Assembly (NCBI RefSeq): GCF_033115175.1
Contig: NC_084833.1
Coordinates: 56,010,716 to 56,074,715 of the forward strand
Reading direction: 5' to 3'
DNA from: Lepus europaeus
Lineage: Eukaryota > Chordata > Mammalia > Lagomorpha > Leporidae
Length of the DNA stretch: 64,000 nucleotides
Shown: positions 1 through 54,272 of the stretch, piece by piece
How positions within the stretch are numbered: the first letter of the stretch is position 1
Layout: each line of letters starts with the position of its first letter
Position numbers and translations under genes: made by a program
Notes under the pieces: model-generated
The model's input: the letters and a program-made list of their open reading frames with translations, nothing else
What the model was told of the DNA's origin: nothing
The model's database searches: none

Positions 1-219
1 TAGCATAATGAGGGATCCACCCAGTGGATCTGGACAGAGCTAGCTTATCTCCCCAAATTCTAGGTTTTGAAACTACAATCATGTCACGGGTATAGATTAA
101 TAACCAGGTTTCTCCAAACAAGCAGGGGCAAGCATCTGTCAGTTGGCACAGCCAGAGCGTAGCCTGAATAGAGGGACTTGGGAATTAGAGTTCAGGCTGG
201 GCGTGGCCTCTAGGGGACC

Positions 220-465
220 TGTCTCTATCAGGTGGGCAAGGGGTGGGAGGCCCTTTTACCGAACGCCCACTCTGCCAGAGCCCACACTCGGCACTTCACT
301 GGCATCATCTCACCCATGACTCAGTACAGTCCACTCAGCAGGTATGGTCATCCTCCGTTCAATATGGGGAAACTGAGGCTCAGAGATGTTCAAGTGACCT
401 GTCTGAGATCCCGTAGTAGAAAATGACAGAATCAGCATTAACCTTCCGGTCTGACTGCATGCTCA
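220..465 (+). repeat. MIR element
   Basis: The MIR-type core ggggaaactgaggctcagag, followed by a 'gtctgagatcccgtagtagaa' equivalent, marks an ancient mammalian-wide SINE. Confidence 0.75.
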
Positions 466-487
466 GCTGATACTTGTTTACATTTAA

Positions 488-790
488 AAAAAAAAAGATT
501 TATTTATCTACTTGAAAGGCGGTTACAGAGAGAGTGATCTTCCATCCTCTAGTTCACTCCCCAAATGGCCACATCTGGGCCTGGGCCAAGAGGAAGCCAA
601 GGACCAGGAACTCCATCCAGGTCTCCTATGTGGATTCAGGAGCCCAAGGACTTTGGGTATCCTTCGCTGCTTTCCCAGGCCATCAACAGGGAGCTGGCTT
701 GGAAGTGGAGCAGCTGGGACTGGTGCCCATATGGGATGCCGGCGCTGCAGGTGGTAGCTTAATCTGCTGTGCCACAGCGTGGGCCCTGTT
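488..790 (-). mobile_element. CSINE (lagomorph C repeat)
   Basis: Read on +, it starts with poly-A/agatttattta (reverse of the A/T-rich tail) and ends near ctgtgccacagcgtgggcc, the reverse of the tRNA-like head. Confidence 0.9.
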
Positions 791-1620
791 TTTAAAATGC
801 CCTTTCTTTTCCTAATTATAAAGGCGGCTAGCTTATGTTTGAAGAAACTTTGGCATGCTCCCCTCCCCCTTTGATGCCAAAGTAGCAGGATGGAAGCCGG
901 GGGTACTTTTTCTACACATGTATTTACATAATTGCTATAATCCCTGCTTCTATCATATAGGCTGTCCAGTTTTTTATGCAAGATGAATGAAGTCTATTTT
1001 CTATTTCTTTTATTTTCCCTTCAACACTGGTATGAACAATATTTTAGAGATAAATGGTAGACAAACTGGCTTTGTGTTGCCCCATTATAAATGAAAGGGT
1101 ATGCCAGTTACTTGCAATAAAATTGCAAAACGGATCACCAGATAATTGAAAGAAACCACAGGCCCTATCTTAACTTGTTATCATATTAATAGGCTCTGTG
1201 AGCTAATTTCAAAGGATTGCGGCATTTCTATAATCAGAAATCTGGTATGATGATTTTAATCATATAGAATCACACTGGCCAAAGTGTGTGTGTGTGTATT
1301 TTGATTGCCTATTCTCTTCCCACGGGCTGTAGGTGATAGTTACCAGTGTTGCCACAAGAATTTGGAAGATGTTGTCTGTTGCCTGTTTGGCGTAAATTGT
1401 CCCAGGAGGATGATTCACCATGAGCGTGCCAACAACTGTAGGGCAGCAGTAAACAGTCTGTATTACACTCTGTGGCTAGCACTGAGCCGTGGGGAAATAT
1501 CTGAAAGGTCCCTCGTAATGGACACCACGATTCCCAGACATGGCTGGCATCTGGACTTCGTTTGGTTTTGAGTTGCCCTGGCAGTCAGGACAAACACCAC
1601 TTCCACTGAGGTCCTCCTCC
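789..1620. other. Intergenic, mostly unique sequence
   Basis: No exon-like ORF, SINE or recognisable old LINE was seen here. There is a short (GT)n run near 1285-1298. Confidence 0.5.
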
Positions 1621-1877
1621 TCCTCTTATGACAGTATGGTCACTTTCTCTCTACACTAAAGAGGATAGGGAGATAACCGCTGACAGTCTCCCTCCCAACC
1701 TTGACCCCCCAACCTGTTCTATCCCTGCACTGGTAACCAGATCTTAATTTTGTACATATCCTTCTAGAGATGCCTTAGGTATACACAAGCCAAAGAAAAC
1801 ATGGACTCTTTTTTCTTCCTTTGTTACACAAAAGGCATACACATTATCAAGGTACCTTTTTCCCCATTTATTTCGTT

Positions 1878-2203
1878 AAGGATTTATTTTATTCATTTGA
1901 AAGACAGAGTTACAGAGAGACGTAGAGAGAGAGAGAGAAAGGTCTTCCATTTGCTGGTTTACTCCCCAGATGGCCGCAATGGCTGAAGCTGCGCCGATCC
2001 GAAGCCAGGAGCCAGGAGATTGTTTGGGTCTCCCATGTGGGTGCAGAGGCCCAAGGACTCGGGCCATCTTCTGCTGCTTTCCCAGGCCATACAGAGAGCT
2101 GGATTGGAAGAGGAGCAGCTGGGTCTTGAACCGGCGCCCAGATGGGATGCCGGCACTTCAGGCCAAGGCGTTAACCCACTGTGCCACAGCACCGGCCCCA
2201 CCT
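1878..2203 (-). mobile_element. CSINE nested in L1
   Basis: On + it begins aaggatttattttattcattt and ends gtgccacagcaccggcccc. It includes the GA-rich segment and a ggcgcccagatgggatgcc B-box-region block. Confidence 0.93.
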
Positions 2204-2500
2204 TTTTTTTCCATTTAAAAATCTGTCTGGGACATCTTCCCATATGAGAACATATGGAGTATTTTTATTCATTTTTTCCAGCTGCTTGGTGTTCTATTTT
2301 ATGGATGTCAGATAATTTATATTTCTAATCCCCTATTGATGGCCATTTGAGTTATTTCTAATATTTTGCTTCTATAATGCTGTGATGAATAACTTTATAT
2401 ATATACACACACAAACATATATTTTGAGAATGTATCTGTGGAATAAACTAACAAATTGGAACTGTTGGGTGAAATATTTAAATTTGAATAGATATTTTAG

Positions 2501-2832
2501 AGGCCAGCACTGTGGCGTAATGGGTAAAGCTGCTGCCTGCAGCACTGGCATCCCACATGGGCGCTGGTTCAAGTCCCGGAACTCCACTTCTAATCCAGCT
2601 CTCTGCTATGGCCTGGGAAAGCAGTAGAAGACAGCCAAAGTGCTTGGGCCCCTGCACCCACGTGGGAGAGTGGGAAGAAGCTCCTGGCTCCTGGCTTCGT
2701 ATTGCCGTAGCTCTGGCCGTTGTGGCCATCTGGGGAGTAAACCAGCAGATGGAAGACCTCTCTCTCTCTCAGCCTCTCCTTCTCTGTGTAACTCTGACTT
2801 TTAAATAAATAAATAAATCTTTTTTTTTAAAA
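2501..2832 (+). mobile_element. CSINE with clear target-site duplication
   Basis: The sense copy begins aggccagcactgtggcgtaa and ends in an aataaataaataaatct tail. The 14-bp repeat aatagatattttag flanks it at 2487-2500 and 2833-2846. Confidence 0.95.
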
Positions 2833-3188
2833 AATAGATATTTTAGGAGTTGTCTTTGTAGAACTTGTGTCAGTATATACTCTTACTGCCAAGGTTTGAA
2901 ATGCCTATTTTTTTCCAGTCTTGCCATGAGAATATATTATCAAACTTTGGATTTTTGTCAGTGTATTAAGTAAACATTTCTATTTTGGAACTTTATTTTG
3001 TATTTTATTCATTATGGGAAGAGGTAAAAAGTATTTTTTCATGTTTAAAATTCCTTTATATTTCTTGTCTATTCATGGCCTTTGCATACTTTTTGTTGGG
3101 TTACTTATTGACTTTTGGTGACTCTTTATGTATTAAGGAGATTACTTGTTTGTCTATGAAATTATTTCCCCAGTTCATTATTTATTCT

Positions 3189-3517
3189 TTTTTTTTTAAA
3201 GATTTTATTTATTTGAAAGGTAGAGTTAGAGACAGAGTGAGAGAGAGAGAGCAAGAGAGAGAGAGAGCTCTTCCATCCATTGGTTTACATCTGAAATGGC
3301 CAGAGCTCGGCTGATCTGAAGCCAGGGCCAGGAGCTTCTCCTGGGTTTCCCACATGGGTGCAGAGCCCAAGCACTTGGGCCATCTTCCACTGCTTTCCCA
3401 GATTATTAGCAGGGAGCTGGACTGGAAGTGGAACAGCTGGGCCTTGAACCAGCACCCATATAGGATACCAGCATTGCAGATAGTGTCCATACCTACTGTG
3501 CCACAATGACAACCCCA
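3189..3517 (-). mobile_element. CSINE nested in L1
   Basis: A poly-T/aaagattttatttatttgaa start, a GA-rich block and a ctgtgccacaatgacaacccc end identify an antisense C repeat. Confidence 0.93.
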
Positions 3518-4512
3518 TATTATTAATTCTTTAATTTTAATTATGGTGTTTTTCTAAGCTGCCAAGTGTTTTTTCATGTGTGTAGAGTTGACTTTAATGA
3601 TCTTTTATGGCTTTTGGATTTTGGGTTACAGAAGGCTTTTCTTACTACAGGTTGAAAGGCATGTTCTTGTTTTTCTTTTAGTATTTAAAAAATTTTTAAA
3701 GTTAAGTCTTATCTAATTGAAGCTAAACTTGTGAGACATGAGGATTGAATTCCTGTTCATTTTTGTCCAGATGGCTACCTGTTTATTCCAATAACACTTA
3801 TGTTGTGGTACACATTTTCTCCAGTAACTTGATCTGGCAGCTTTATTATCTTATACCCGTGTGTGATGTTGAGCCTATTTCTGGATCTGCTGTTCTACTC
3901 TCATAGCCCATCTGTCTATTTATATGCCAGTGTTGCGCTGGTTTGATGACTGAGACTTCATAACATTATTTAATATCTAGGAATGCTGATCCAAATCCAC
4001 AAACCTTGTTCTTCTTTTCACATTTTTTAGACCCAACGTTTGCTCCTTCATTTTCTGTATGAACTTATTGTAATTCAAAAAAATCCTATTTGTAAACATT
4101 TATTGGATCACATTAAACCTTTAAATATACATCATATACATGTATTGAATATCACATTGTACCTTCTAAATATGGTCAATTATAATATGTCAACTAAAAT
4201 TATTAAAGACTGCAACAAAAAGTTTAAATTGAATTGTTGAGAATTGGCATCTTATATTGAGTAGTCCTATCTAAAAACACATTATATTATCACTTGTTTT
4301 AATTTTTTTGGGAGGGTTCTGTTTAGTAGTGTTTTAGAGATTTTCTTCATATGGGCCTTAGTAAATAAAATACTGCTAAGTTTGTTTTCAGGTATTTGAC
4401 TTTTTTGTTGCTATTATAAAATAGGGTCTTTTCAACTATCCTATTATTCATATTGAGAAAATTTGATTTCCATATATTAATTTTGCTCCTTACTACTTTA
4501 TTGTGTTCTCTT

Positions 4513-4843
4513 TTTTTTGACAGGCAGAGTGGACAGTAGAGAGAGACAGAGAGAAAGGTCTTCCTTTTGCCGTTGGTTCACCCTCCAATGGCCGCTGCGG
4601 TAGGCGCGCTGCGGCCAGTGCACCGTGCTGTTCCGATGGCAGGAGCCAGGTGCTTACCCTGGTCTCCCATGGGGTGCAGGGCCCAAGGACTTGGGCCATC
4701 CTCCACTGCACTCCCTGGCCACAGCAGAGAGCTGGCCTGGAAGAGGGGCAACCGGGACAGGATCGGTGCCCCGACCAGGACTAGAACCCAGTGTGCCGGC
4801 GCCGCAAGGCAGAGGATTAGCCTATTGAGCCGCGGCTCCGGCC
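4513..4843 (-). mobile_element. CSINE, GC-rich poly-A-tail subfamily
   Basis: It starts ttttttgacaggcagagtgg and ends gagccgcggctccggcc. The flanks tattgtgttctctt (4499) and tattgtgttttctt (4844) form a target duplication with one mismatch. It belongs to the subfamily whose tail follows 'tctgcctgtc' rather than AATAAAT. Confidence 0.95.
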
Positions 4844-5120
4844 TATTGTGTTTTCTTATTTCTTATCATAGCTTTTTTCTTGTTTTCCACATATTTAGCT
4901 ATATCACTTACAATATTTCCTTTTTTCCATTTTTATACCTTTTTGTCTAATTTGACTAACACAAGTAAATTAGCAAATCCAGTAAAGTATTAAATAATGT
5001 TGATGTGATCATCTCGTTTTTGTTTCAGAATTTAATAGAAATGCTTATAGGATTTCCTCATTAAGTTTGATGTTGGCTTTGGGTTGATAAAGATTTTTTT
5101 GATGTTAAGGAAATATCTTA

Positions 5121-5448
5121 TGGGGCCGGTACTGTGAAGTAGCGTGTTAAAGCCATGGCCTGCAATGCCGGCATCCCATTTGGGTGCTGGTTCTAGTCCT
5201 GGCTGCTCCTCTTCCAATCCAGCTCTCTGCTATGGCCTGGGAAGGCAGTAGAATATGGCCCAAGTCCTTAGGCCCCTGTGCCCATATGGGAAACCTGGAA
5301 GAGGCTCCTGGCTCCTGACTTTGGATCAGCTCAGCTCCAGCCATTGTGGCCATCTGGGGAGTGAACCAGCAGATGGAAGACCTCTCTCTCTGTCTCTACC
5401 TCTGCAACTCTGTCTTTCAAATAAATAAAATAAATCTTTTAAAAAAAT
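5121..5448 (+). mobile_element. CSINE nested in L1
   Basis: The sense copy starts ggggccggtactgtgaagta and ends aaataaataaaataaatctt. The flanks aaatatcttat and aaattatcttat are a likely target duplication. Confidence 0.94.
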
Positions 5449-6034
5449 TATCTTATTATTTTTTTTATCAAGAATGTTTCATATGCCATTTGATATCTGT
5501 GGAAAAATTATATGCTTTTCCTTTTGAAATCTATCTGTTATGATTAATTATGTAAGTTAGTTTTGTGATATTCAACCATCCTTGGAACCTGAAATATATC
5601 CCCCTTAGTTATGGTGATAATTTTTTATTGAGAGTTTTTAATTGTTGATCATAAATTATACTGATCTGTAGTTTGCTTTTCTGTTGTACAGTATTACCAC
5701 ATTTTGGTATCAGTGGTATACCTGTTCCATAAAAAAATTTTTAAGATTTTTCTATGGTTCGGAGCAATTAAAAACACTAGGATTATCTTTGTATAACTTT
5801 GTCAGAACTCCCTGTGTGACGTTATCTGGGCCTGTTGCTTTTATGAGAGTAGGCAGCTCTGATAATTTTCTCTATTCCTTCCATACAAACCGGTCTCTAT
5901 CATTTACCTCTCTTCTGGGGTCAGTTTTATGTGCATGGCTCTTCTGCTATTTGGAAATCTTGGATTTTTATTCTTGTAGTTGCCTTTATAACTTTCTATG
6001 ATGTTCTTCACTCTCTATTTCTTTTTTAAAAAAA

Positions 6035-6357
6035 TTTAAAAAAGATTTATTTATTTATTTGAAACAATTTTGGCGGGGGGCGGGGGGGGAGAGAAATATC
6101 TTCCATCTCTTGGTTCACACCCAAGGTGGCTACAACAGCCAGAGCTAGGCCAGGCTGAAACCAGGAGCCAGGAGCTTCTTCCGGGTCTCCCATGTGGGTG
6201 CAGGGGCCCAAGCACCTGTGCCATCTTCTGCTGCCTTCCCAGGTGCATGAGCAGGGACTTGGATCAGAAGTGGAGCAGCCAGGTCTCAGACTGGTGCTAT
6301 AAGGGAGGCTGGCACTGCAGGCAGTGGCTTCACCTGGTATGCCACAGTGCTGGCCCC
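6035..6357 (-). mobile_element. CSINE nested at end of L1
   Basis: It begins aaaagatttatttatttatt and ends gccacagtgctggcccc, with an unusual G-rich run (6073-6090) replacing the normal GA block. Confidence 0.93.
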
Positions 6358-6484
6358 TCAGTCTCCATTTCTTTAGATAGTATTGATGACTTCCCTCTTA
6401 TGAGATAAATAAAAATTAGCTTATATCCTAATAAACAAAATAAAATTAGCTTATATCCTAATACTTTATTCTTGAGAACTTGAC

Positions 6485-6785
6485 TCTTTCAACAAATCTC
6501 TACTGAGTGTCGCCAGTGCTCCAGGCGCAGCTTGGCCTGGGGAAAGCAGAGACAGATCAGACACACCACCTGCTCTTAGGCACGCCGGGCAGACAGCAGG
6601 GACTCGAACAAACGGAGCCGAGTGGCGGATGCTATGGCCAGCATTTGTGATTGTTAAGAAACACTTTGAGGACGTGACCCTGGAGTGAGTCTCATAGGAC
6701 GAGCCACTGCCACGAGGAGTTTTCCAGGCCGAGGGCCTGGAGCTGCTGCGCTTTCCCAGACTGTTGAGGGCTGGGAGTGAAGTGC
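6485..6785 (-). repeat. L2 LINE fragment
   Basis: The order of motifs (ttcaacaaatctctactgag, then a 'ctccaggcgc...ggggaaagcagagacag' block, then a 'ggagtgagtctcatagga' block) follows the reverse complement of the L2 3' end. Confidence 0.65.
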
Positions 6786-7549
6786 ACTCACGGGCGAGAT
6801 GGGCCCCGTGAAGCTCCAGCGAGGACGGCTGGCTTTCAGCTGAGCAGCGGGCGTGGGCAGACAGATAGGACCTGGTCTTCCAAAGGGTCTCTGCTTTGGT
6901 CGTATGTCCTGCTGCTGCCATCCTGAAATTCCTGACCATTTCATCTTTGAGTCTGTGTTTTGCAAACGAAGGCTGGTGGGGCAGTGGTACACGCACGTGA
7001 GTGGTAGAGATACACAGGGTGCCAGCCCAGGCATTCGTGGGCTCAGGCCTAGCTGCCCAGAGCACGAGCACTCGCCTTGGGACAGAGCCACAGCCCTCCA
7101 TGTCCCAGGGCAGCTGGGCTGGGCCCTGGGCCCATCAGGTCAGCTGGAGTCTGCATGGACATAACATGGAGATGCTCAGTAGGAAGCTGGCTGGCTTGTC
7201 CAGCCCCAGACCCGGCTGCTGTGATGTCTGCAGAAACAGTAACAGTCTGGCCTGAGCACAGGGCAGGCATTGCTGGCACTAGGCAGGAAGTTGTGTCAGT
7301 AAATTATTACGAACCCAGGGATGCTGGGATAAAGTGTACCAGGCAGGATTCAAATTCTTTGAAGAGCTTTGAATCTCTGATTTCAAAAACTGCTGTAATA
7401 TTGTAAAGCAAATATTTGCAGGCATAGAAATAGAAATGAAATATAAAAATCACTATATTAGATGAAAAAAAAAACCACTACTTTCAGATAAAGCTTCAGA
7501 TTAAACAATCGTTACCAAGGATGACAGTTTTCTTTCTTTGTCCCCCTTC
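6786..7549. other. Intergenic sequence, no gene seen
   Basis: The 211-aa open frame across part of this stretch has no recognisable domain. Part (6870-6980) looks like an old repeat, but I cannot name the family. Confidence 0.4.
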
Positions 7550-8195
7550 CTACATTTCTATTTTATTATGGCAAAAGTAGAAACGCCACCTTCTCCACAT
7601 TTAGACCCAAAACAACCCAGTACAAAATGGGTCTGTTTTGGAATGTTAAACAAACAAAAACACTTTTGCCTGAGTTCTTAAATCCTATTTTAAAACATAA
7701 ACAAAGGCAACCCATCCTTGGCCACACGGCATAAGGCGTCACCTCCTCCCGCCAGCCACAGGGGCAAGACTGCCCGCTCTGTGATTGCCCGGGATCCAGT
7801 TTGGCGGTGTGGGCATCCAGCTGGGTTGAGACGCCTGTGTGGACAGTGGTGCTGGTGCCACCATCAAAACCCCCCGGGCCACAGCTTCTGGTCACGCCCG
7901 CCTTGTGCATGCTCGGTGCAGGTCTCTGCTGTGTGTCAGTCTGTGAGGTGACAAGCTGAACGCTCAGAGTGAAGCCGTCCAGGGGGACACCATTGAACCA
8001 TTTCATGGCCTGCATGACATCTGCAGGAAGACAATATTGAAGTCCAAATTCCCAGTGTGTCATGACGGCCGCGACAGTTCTCATTCACCACAACCGCATG
8101 GCAAGGAAGAAGCGAGCGCTCTTCCGATCCAGCCTTTGGGGCAAGCGCTGTCGCTGCTTATCCCCGAACTGTGGCTGTGGGGTGGGGGTGGGGGA
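7550..8195 (-). pseudogene. ALYREF: ALYREF-like processed pseudogene, degenerate
   Basis: Read on the - strand, about 8084-7790 gives a peptide resembling the second half of the ALYREF RNA-binding domain and its C-terminus. NGVPLDG and [16 protein letters not shown] are close to the ALYREF segments NGVPLDG..IQLVTSQIDTQRRPAQS, and [11 protein letters not shown] resembles its C-terminal AQLDAYNARMD. The arginine/glycine-rich region between them is largely missing, the natural stop is lost, and the N-terminal half is unrecognisable beyond a possible QLPDKWQ-like remnant near 8175. The exonic parts are joined without introns, and an AATAAA lies downstream on the - strand near 7563-7570, as expected for a retrocopied mRNA. 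It is not expected to make a functional protein. Confidence 0.72.
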
Positions 8196-8834
8196 ATGGA
8201 GGGAGAGACCCGGCCTGAAGCCCAGCCCAGAGCCTGCAGCTGCGGATGCAGAGGCTGCCCCAGGGAGGGAGGAGCAGGTGAGTGAGGGCGGGCAAACAAC
8301 CGGAAGATGCACATCCAACTCAGACTGCCTGGGAAAGCTTCCCCGGAGAAACAGAAGCCTTCCCGGGGGGTGGGGGGGTCATTAGCTGGGTGCGCGAGAG
8401 CAGAGTTTTCCCTTCCTGCATTAATTCTCGGGCATCGGAAGACTCAAGTAGTCTCACATATATGTCATTGCTTTACCGGGGACAGCTCAATAAAGACCTC
8501 TTCCTTGGGGTGTCAGGCTATTTATTAATCAAGTGGCACTTTCTTTTTGCAAATGTTTGTTGAGACCCGCTTGTTGCAAAGGGAACAGCGTGAGCCAAGG
8601 AAGAGATGGACACATCTGGGGGAGAAATGGCCAGCTGCTGATACAAGCCTGGTGTCACTACAGCCGAGTCTGGGGCGGGGGGGGGGGGGGGCCCGCGGGG
8701 GCTGGTAGAGCGGGGAGGGAGGCTGGAAGACAGGAGGGAATTAGGTCACACGGGTCTGGCTAGGCAGGCCCTCTTTCAATGCACGTATCGAGGGAAGACA
8801 AGCCTGCAGCAAAGTGTATGAAGTGCATTAAGCT
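8196..8834. other. Intergenic, GC-rich with G homopolymer
   Basis: It contains a G run (about 8676-8691) and otherwise unremarkable sequence. No exon-like signal was seen. Confidence 0.4.
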
Positions 8835-9295
8835 TAAGTCAACATTCCAAACAAAGCTTACATATGTAGGAACCCATATAATCACCATGCAGATCAAGAT
8901 CTAGAACATTTCCATCATTCCAGAAGGTTCCTTCCTCTCCTTCCCAGTCAGTTGCCATCCCCAGAGGGAGCTACTACCCGGCCTCATCAGTTCCACCTCT
9001 TCTTCAGCTTCATAGAAAGGGAGTTCTCGTACAATATGTGCCTGTTGTACCTGGCCGCTGTCAGTCAACATGGTGCTCATGAGCCGCCTCCCGGTTGTTG
9101 CATGCATCAGAGTTTGTTCATCCCATGAGCGAGCACCCCCTGATGTGCTCCTTCACTCATCGCTGGGCGCCTGGGGCACCTGCAGTTGTGTGCTAGTGTG
9201 GGTGGGGCTGCTGTGAGCACCATTGTACACGTCTCGGTGAACACGGGCGCTCTCGGGAATACGCCAAGCAGCGGGTCATGTGTGTTCTGCGAGTC
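8835..9295 (-). mobile_element. Ancient L1 (L1ME-type) 3' fragment, antisense
   Basis: The run 'atgcagatcaagatctagaacatttccatc', 'ccagaaggttcc', 'ttgttgcatgcatcagagtttgttc' and 'ggctgctgtgagcaccattgtac' follows the reverse strand of old L1 3' UTRs. Confidence 0.78.
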
Positions 9296-10470
9296 GCTGC
9301 CCAGCGCTTCTGCAGGGTACTTTACCAGGGCAGTTTTTGCCTTTAGCCTGAGGAAGACTGGGGGTCATGTAAGGACGTTTACATTTTACCCTGGCAACCC
9401 CTGTGTCAGAGGCACTGAAGGGGACAGAGACCGTACATGGTGAGACCAGTAAGAAGCAAACAGGATTGATGAGCCCCTGAGCCCAGGCAACAGGCGTGGA
9501 GGGAGGGGATGGTTTTGAGAGAGGTGGTGGGAAGGTAGAACTGGTTGGACTGCCCTGATGGGGTGGGCAGGGAAGAGACTGGGGTCCGGGGCAAAGGTTA
9601 GGTCTCTGATATGGTGCCAGCAGAATGGAGGTGCACTTCTCTCAAGGAGAGCAGAGGCGAGCTCCAGCAAGAAGATGGGCTCCAGCTGGAACAGCTGAGT
9701 CGGCGGGAGCCGCTGGGAATCAAGGCAGTGACCTGCCGGCCACCTGATGCGTACGTAGGACTGAAGCTGGCGGGTGGATCCGGGCCGCAGGTGTGTCGTT
9801 TGGCAGCCAGGGAGTGGGTATAAAAGAGGATCCCAACAAGGTGATGGAGGAGGAATTTCCTGAGAGGTAGGAGGAAAACCAGAAGCTTGCCTGCTGGGCT
9901 GGCAGCCGGGGGAAGGGGGCTTCTCACCTGCAGGAAGTAGTCAGCACCCCAGAGGCCACTGAGAGGTCGTGAAGGGTAGGTGCTAAGTGTGCCTGGCAAT
10001 GTGGTTTCACTTGGTCACCGGCCATGTCCAGGCTCCCCGCAGGCTCAGCGGCTGGGCAGCCTCCCCACTCATACCTGCTTCACGACCTGTCATCCTGGAG
10101 GGAGAGGGGAGAGAGAGGGAGAGGGGGGGAGGGGAGTGGGGGGAGAGAGAGGAAGTGCCAGCTTCAGTCCAGGAGCAGGTTCTCTAGCGAAGCCCAGGAC
10201 TCAGCTGTACAACAGAGAGCAGCCAGCGCAGGCCCAGCCCAGCCCCTCCCGGCACAGAAGGCGTGCACTTCTGCACCCAGCTCTGCCCCGGCGCCTTCCT
10301 CCCATGGAAACTCCACTGCAGACCACATCCACATTACCCTCACGTCTCAGAGAGGTTGCCCAGGACTCTGGGAGCCAACCAGCCAACCAGCACATTCCAA
10401 AATGCACTCAGAACACTTTTTGGGATCTGCATCAGTGGAGAACTTTGCCAGAAAGTATGACAAAAACTGA
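9296..10470. other. Intergenic sequence with a GA-rich simple repeat
   Basis: A purine-rich (GGGGAGA)-like tract lies at about 10096-10155. The rest shows no recognisable gene or repeat family. Confidence 0.45.
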
Positions 10471-11639
10471 CCCTCATGGGCTGCCCCTCCTCCCAAAAAA
10501 ACCCCACCAAGTTTTATTATCGGTGCTCTTACTGATATACATTTGGGGGAACCAGTGAAAGGAATGGAGAACCCATGGCTGGCTTCTCGGCACAGGGGGC
10601 CGAGGGGGCTCCTTCGGAGTTTAATGGGCAGCTTTCTGTATCTCTCCGCTTTGACTGGAGCCGCCGAGGTCTGTGCCACACAATGGGCAGTTTCAAGCTG
10701 GATTTTAAAAGAAATAACTTTGATCGTTTCAAGAGCAATGAAGCCTGATGCAGCGGGGAGAAAAGCAGGCGGTAATTTATGGCCACCATTAGGGACACAG
10801 AGACAAAGGCGGAGAGGACGAGAGGACGTTTCACTAAGTGAAGATTTACAAATGGGCGAAATGCACCCCGATGATGAGAAATAGCTGAGTGCTTCTCCCG
10901 GCACCCAACAAAAGGGGGTGGGCGGGAGGGGCAGAAGCCAGAAAGGGACGCACCCTGCCTGCCTTCGCTGGCCGGGAAAAGGTCAAGAGGAAAACAGGCA
11001 CACAAAAGTGATTTTCTCAGACTCTCATCTGCAACACCCCAAAGAGGCAGGCTCAGCCATGCCCCCCCACCCCCAGCCATGTTTGGCGGCTGGAGGCGCT
11101 GGCCAGCCTAGGGTGCAGCCGGCTCAGGGTGGTGGCTGGCCCCCAGGAAGACGACTATGTTTTTGTGCACAAGCTAGTTTTTGTGACGTTCATTTTCTCC
11201 TGACAAGAGACAGAGAATTTCTGGCGGGGCGTGGGGAAGGAGGATATGGAATACATGCTGTGCAGAGAAGCTTCGAGAATGTTGTTTGGTTGCATCTAGA
11301 AGTGAACTGCACTTGTTCCCAGAGTGGCGCTGTGACAGGCTGCAGCCATCTGTGCACGGGGAGCCCTGGGCCCCTGGAGCCCTGTCCTGCTGGGAGGACC
11401 GGGCCAGCACTGCTGGATTTGCAGCTGGCGTGTAGGAGTTCAAGTGGTCACAGATGCCACCTATGTCCCCCGGGGCGAGGTTGGGGCTAGCTCTCATTCT
11501 TGGTGGCCCACCCTTGACCGCTAGCCACATTTCCCACTACTTTTTAGGCTGCCCCAAAGATACATTCGGCAGGTTTGGAGTGAAGTGAACATGTGTGGTA
11601 GCGGCACCCGGCAGTGTGTCAGGGAGGAGCCAGCCTCAG
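10471..11639. promoter_or_regulatory. Non-repetitive block upstream of SCUBE2, candidate regulatory region
   Basis: No SINE or LINE was recognised over about 1.2 kb immediately upstream of the CpG island. The AT-rich part around 10690-10880 contains homeodomain-like cores (ggtaatttatggcc). This is inference from the lack of repeats and the position only. Confidence 0.3.
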
Positions 11640-12274
11640 GGTGCCTCACCACGGGATCCGGCGGGGGTGGGGAGCGCCCTCGGTGCGCTGTGACGGGGTC
11701 ACAGCAGCTGCGAGGGCCGCATGAGGGCTGAGTGCACAGAGTGTGTGTTGCGGCCAGACAAGGTGCGGGGATCTCTCTCTCTCCTCCACGACCACCCTCC
11801 CGGGAGTCCCAAGATGGCGTTGGGGTTCGTGGGCTTACAGGACACTTTCTGGGGGCCCCTGTGCCCCATCGCTCCCGGCCGGAAGGGCTGTGGGTCCTCA
11901 GACCCTGGACTGGGTCAAGTTAGAGGGCACGGCGAGCAGGCGGACTCCGGAGCCTGAGCCCTGCGCCCGGCGAGGTGTGGCGCGGGGGCTGCGCAGGGCG
12001 CGGGCTGCACGCGGGGCACGGCCCCGCCCCGCTGGGCTGACAGCGCCCTCGGGCCCAGCGGCCGCGCCCTCCGCCCGGCCTGGGAGGGGCGCGGGAGGGG
12101 GCCGAGGGGGGCGGCACTGCCCTCCGCGCCGCCCGCCCCGGCCCGGGGAGGACCGTGTGAAAATGAGGCCGGGGCTCCGGGGGCGGGCGGGGCCGGGCCG
12201 GGGGTGTCGGAGCGCGGCGGGCAGGGCGCCCGCACACCTCCCCGAGCCGCCGCCGCGCTCGCCGCCCGCCCTCT

Positions 12275-12297
12275 GCCGCCGCCGCCGCCGCCGCCGC
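12275..12297 (+). repeat. (GCC)n trinucleotide run in probable 5' UTR
   Basis: Seven consecutive GCC units plus two bases sit about 8 bp upstream of the SCUBE2 start codon. Confidence 0.85.
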
Positions 12298-12304
12298 GCC
12301 TGCC

Positions 12305-54272
<41,968 letters not shown>

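Larger units (their letters stand above)
1620..6475 (-). mobile_element. Ancient L1 (L1M-type), antisense, split by six CSINEs
   Basis: The pieces between SINEs read, in order, like an antisense old mammalian L1. First come 3' UTR motifs (tatggatgtcagataattta, then ctattgatggccatttgagt, 'gaatgtatctgtggaataaa'). Then comes the end of ORF2 (near 2860-3190 and 3520-4500), then reverse-transcriptase-region sequence (5450-5870, with 'gatctgtagtttgcttttctgttgta'). It is riddled with stops and indels, and no functional ORF remains. CSINEs at 1878, 2501, 3189, 4513, 5121 and 6035 are nested in it. Confidence 0.8.

Noticed and set aside
6466..7101. 211-codon open frame on the - strand
   Set aside because: It crosses an L2 fragment and has no recognisable domain or splice context. 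It is treated as chance.
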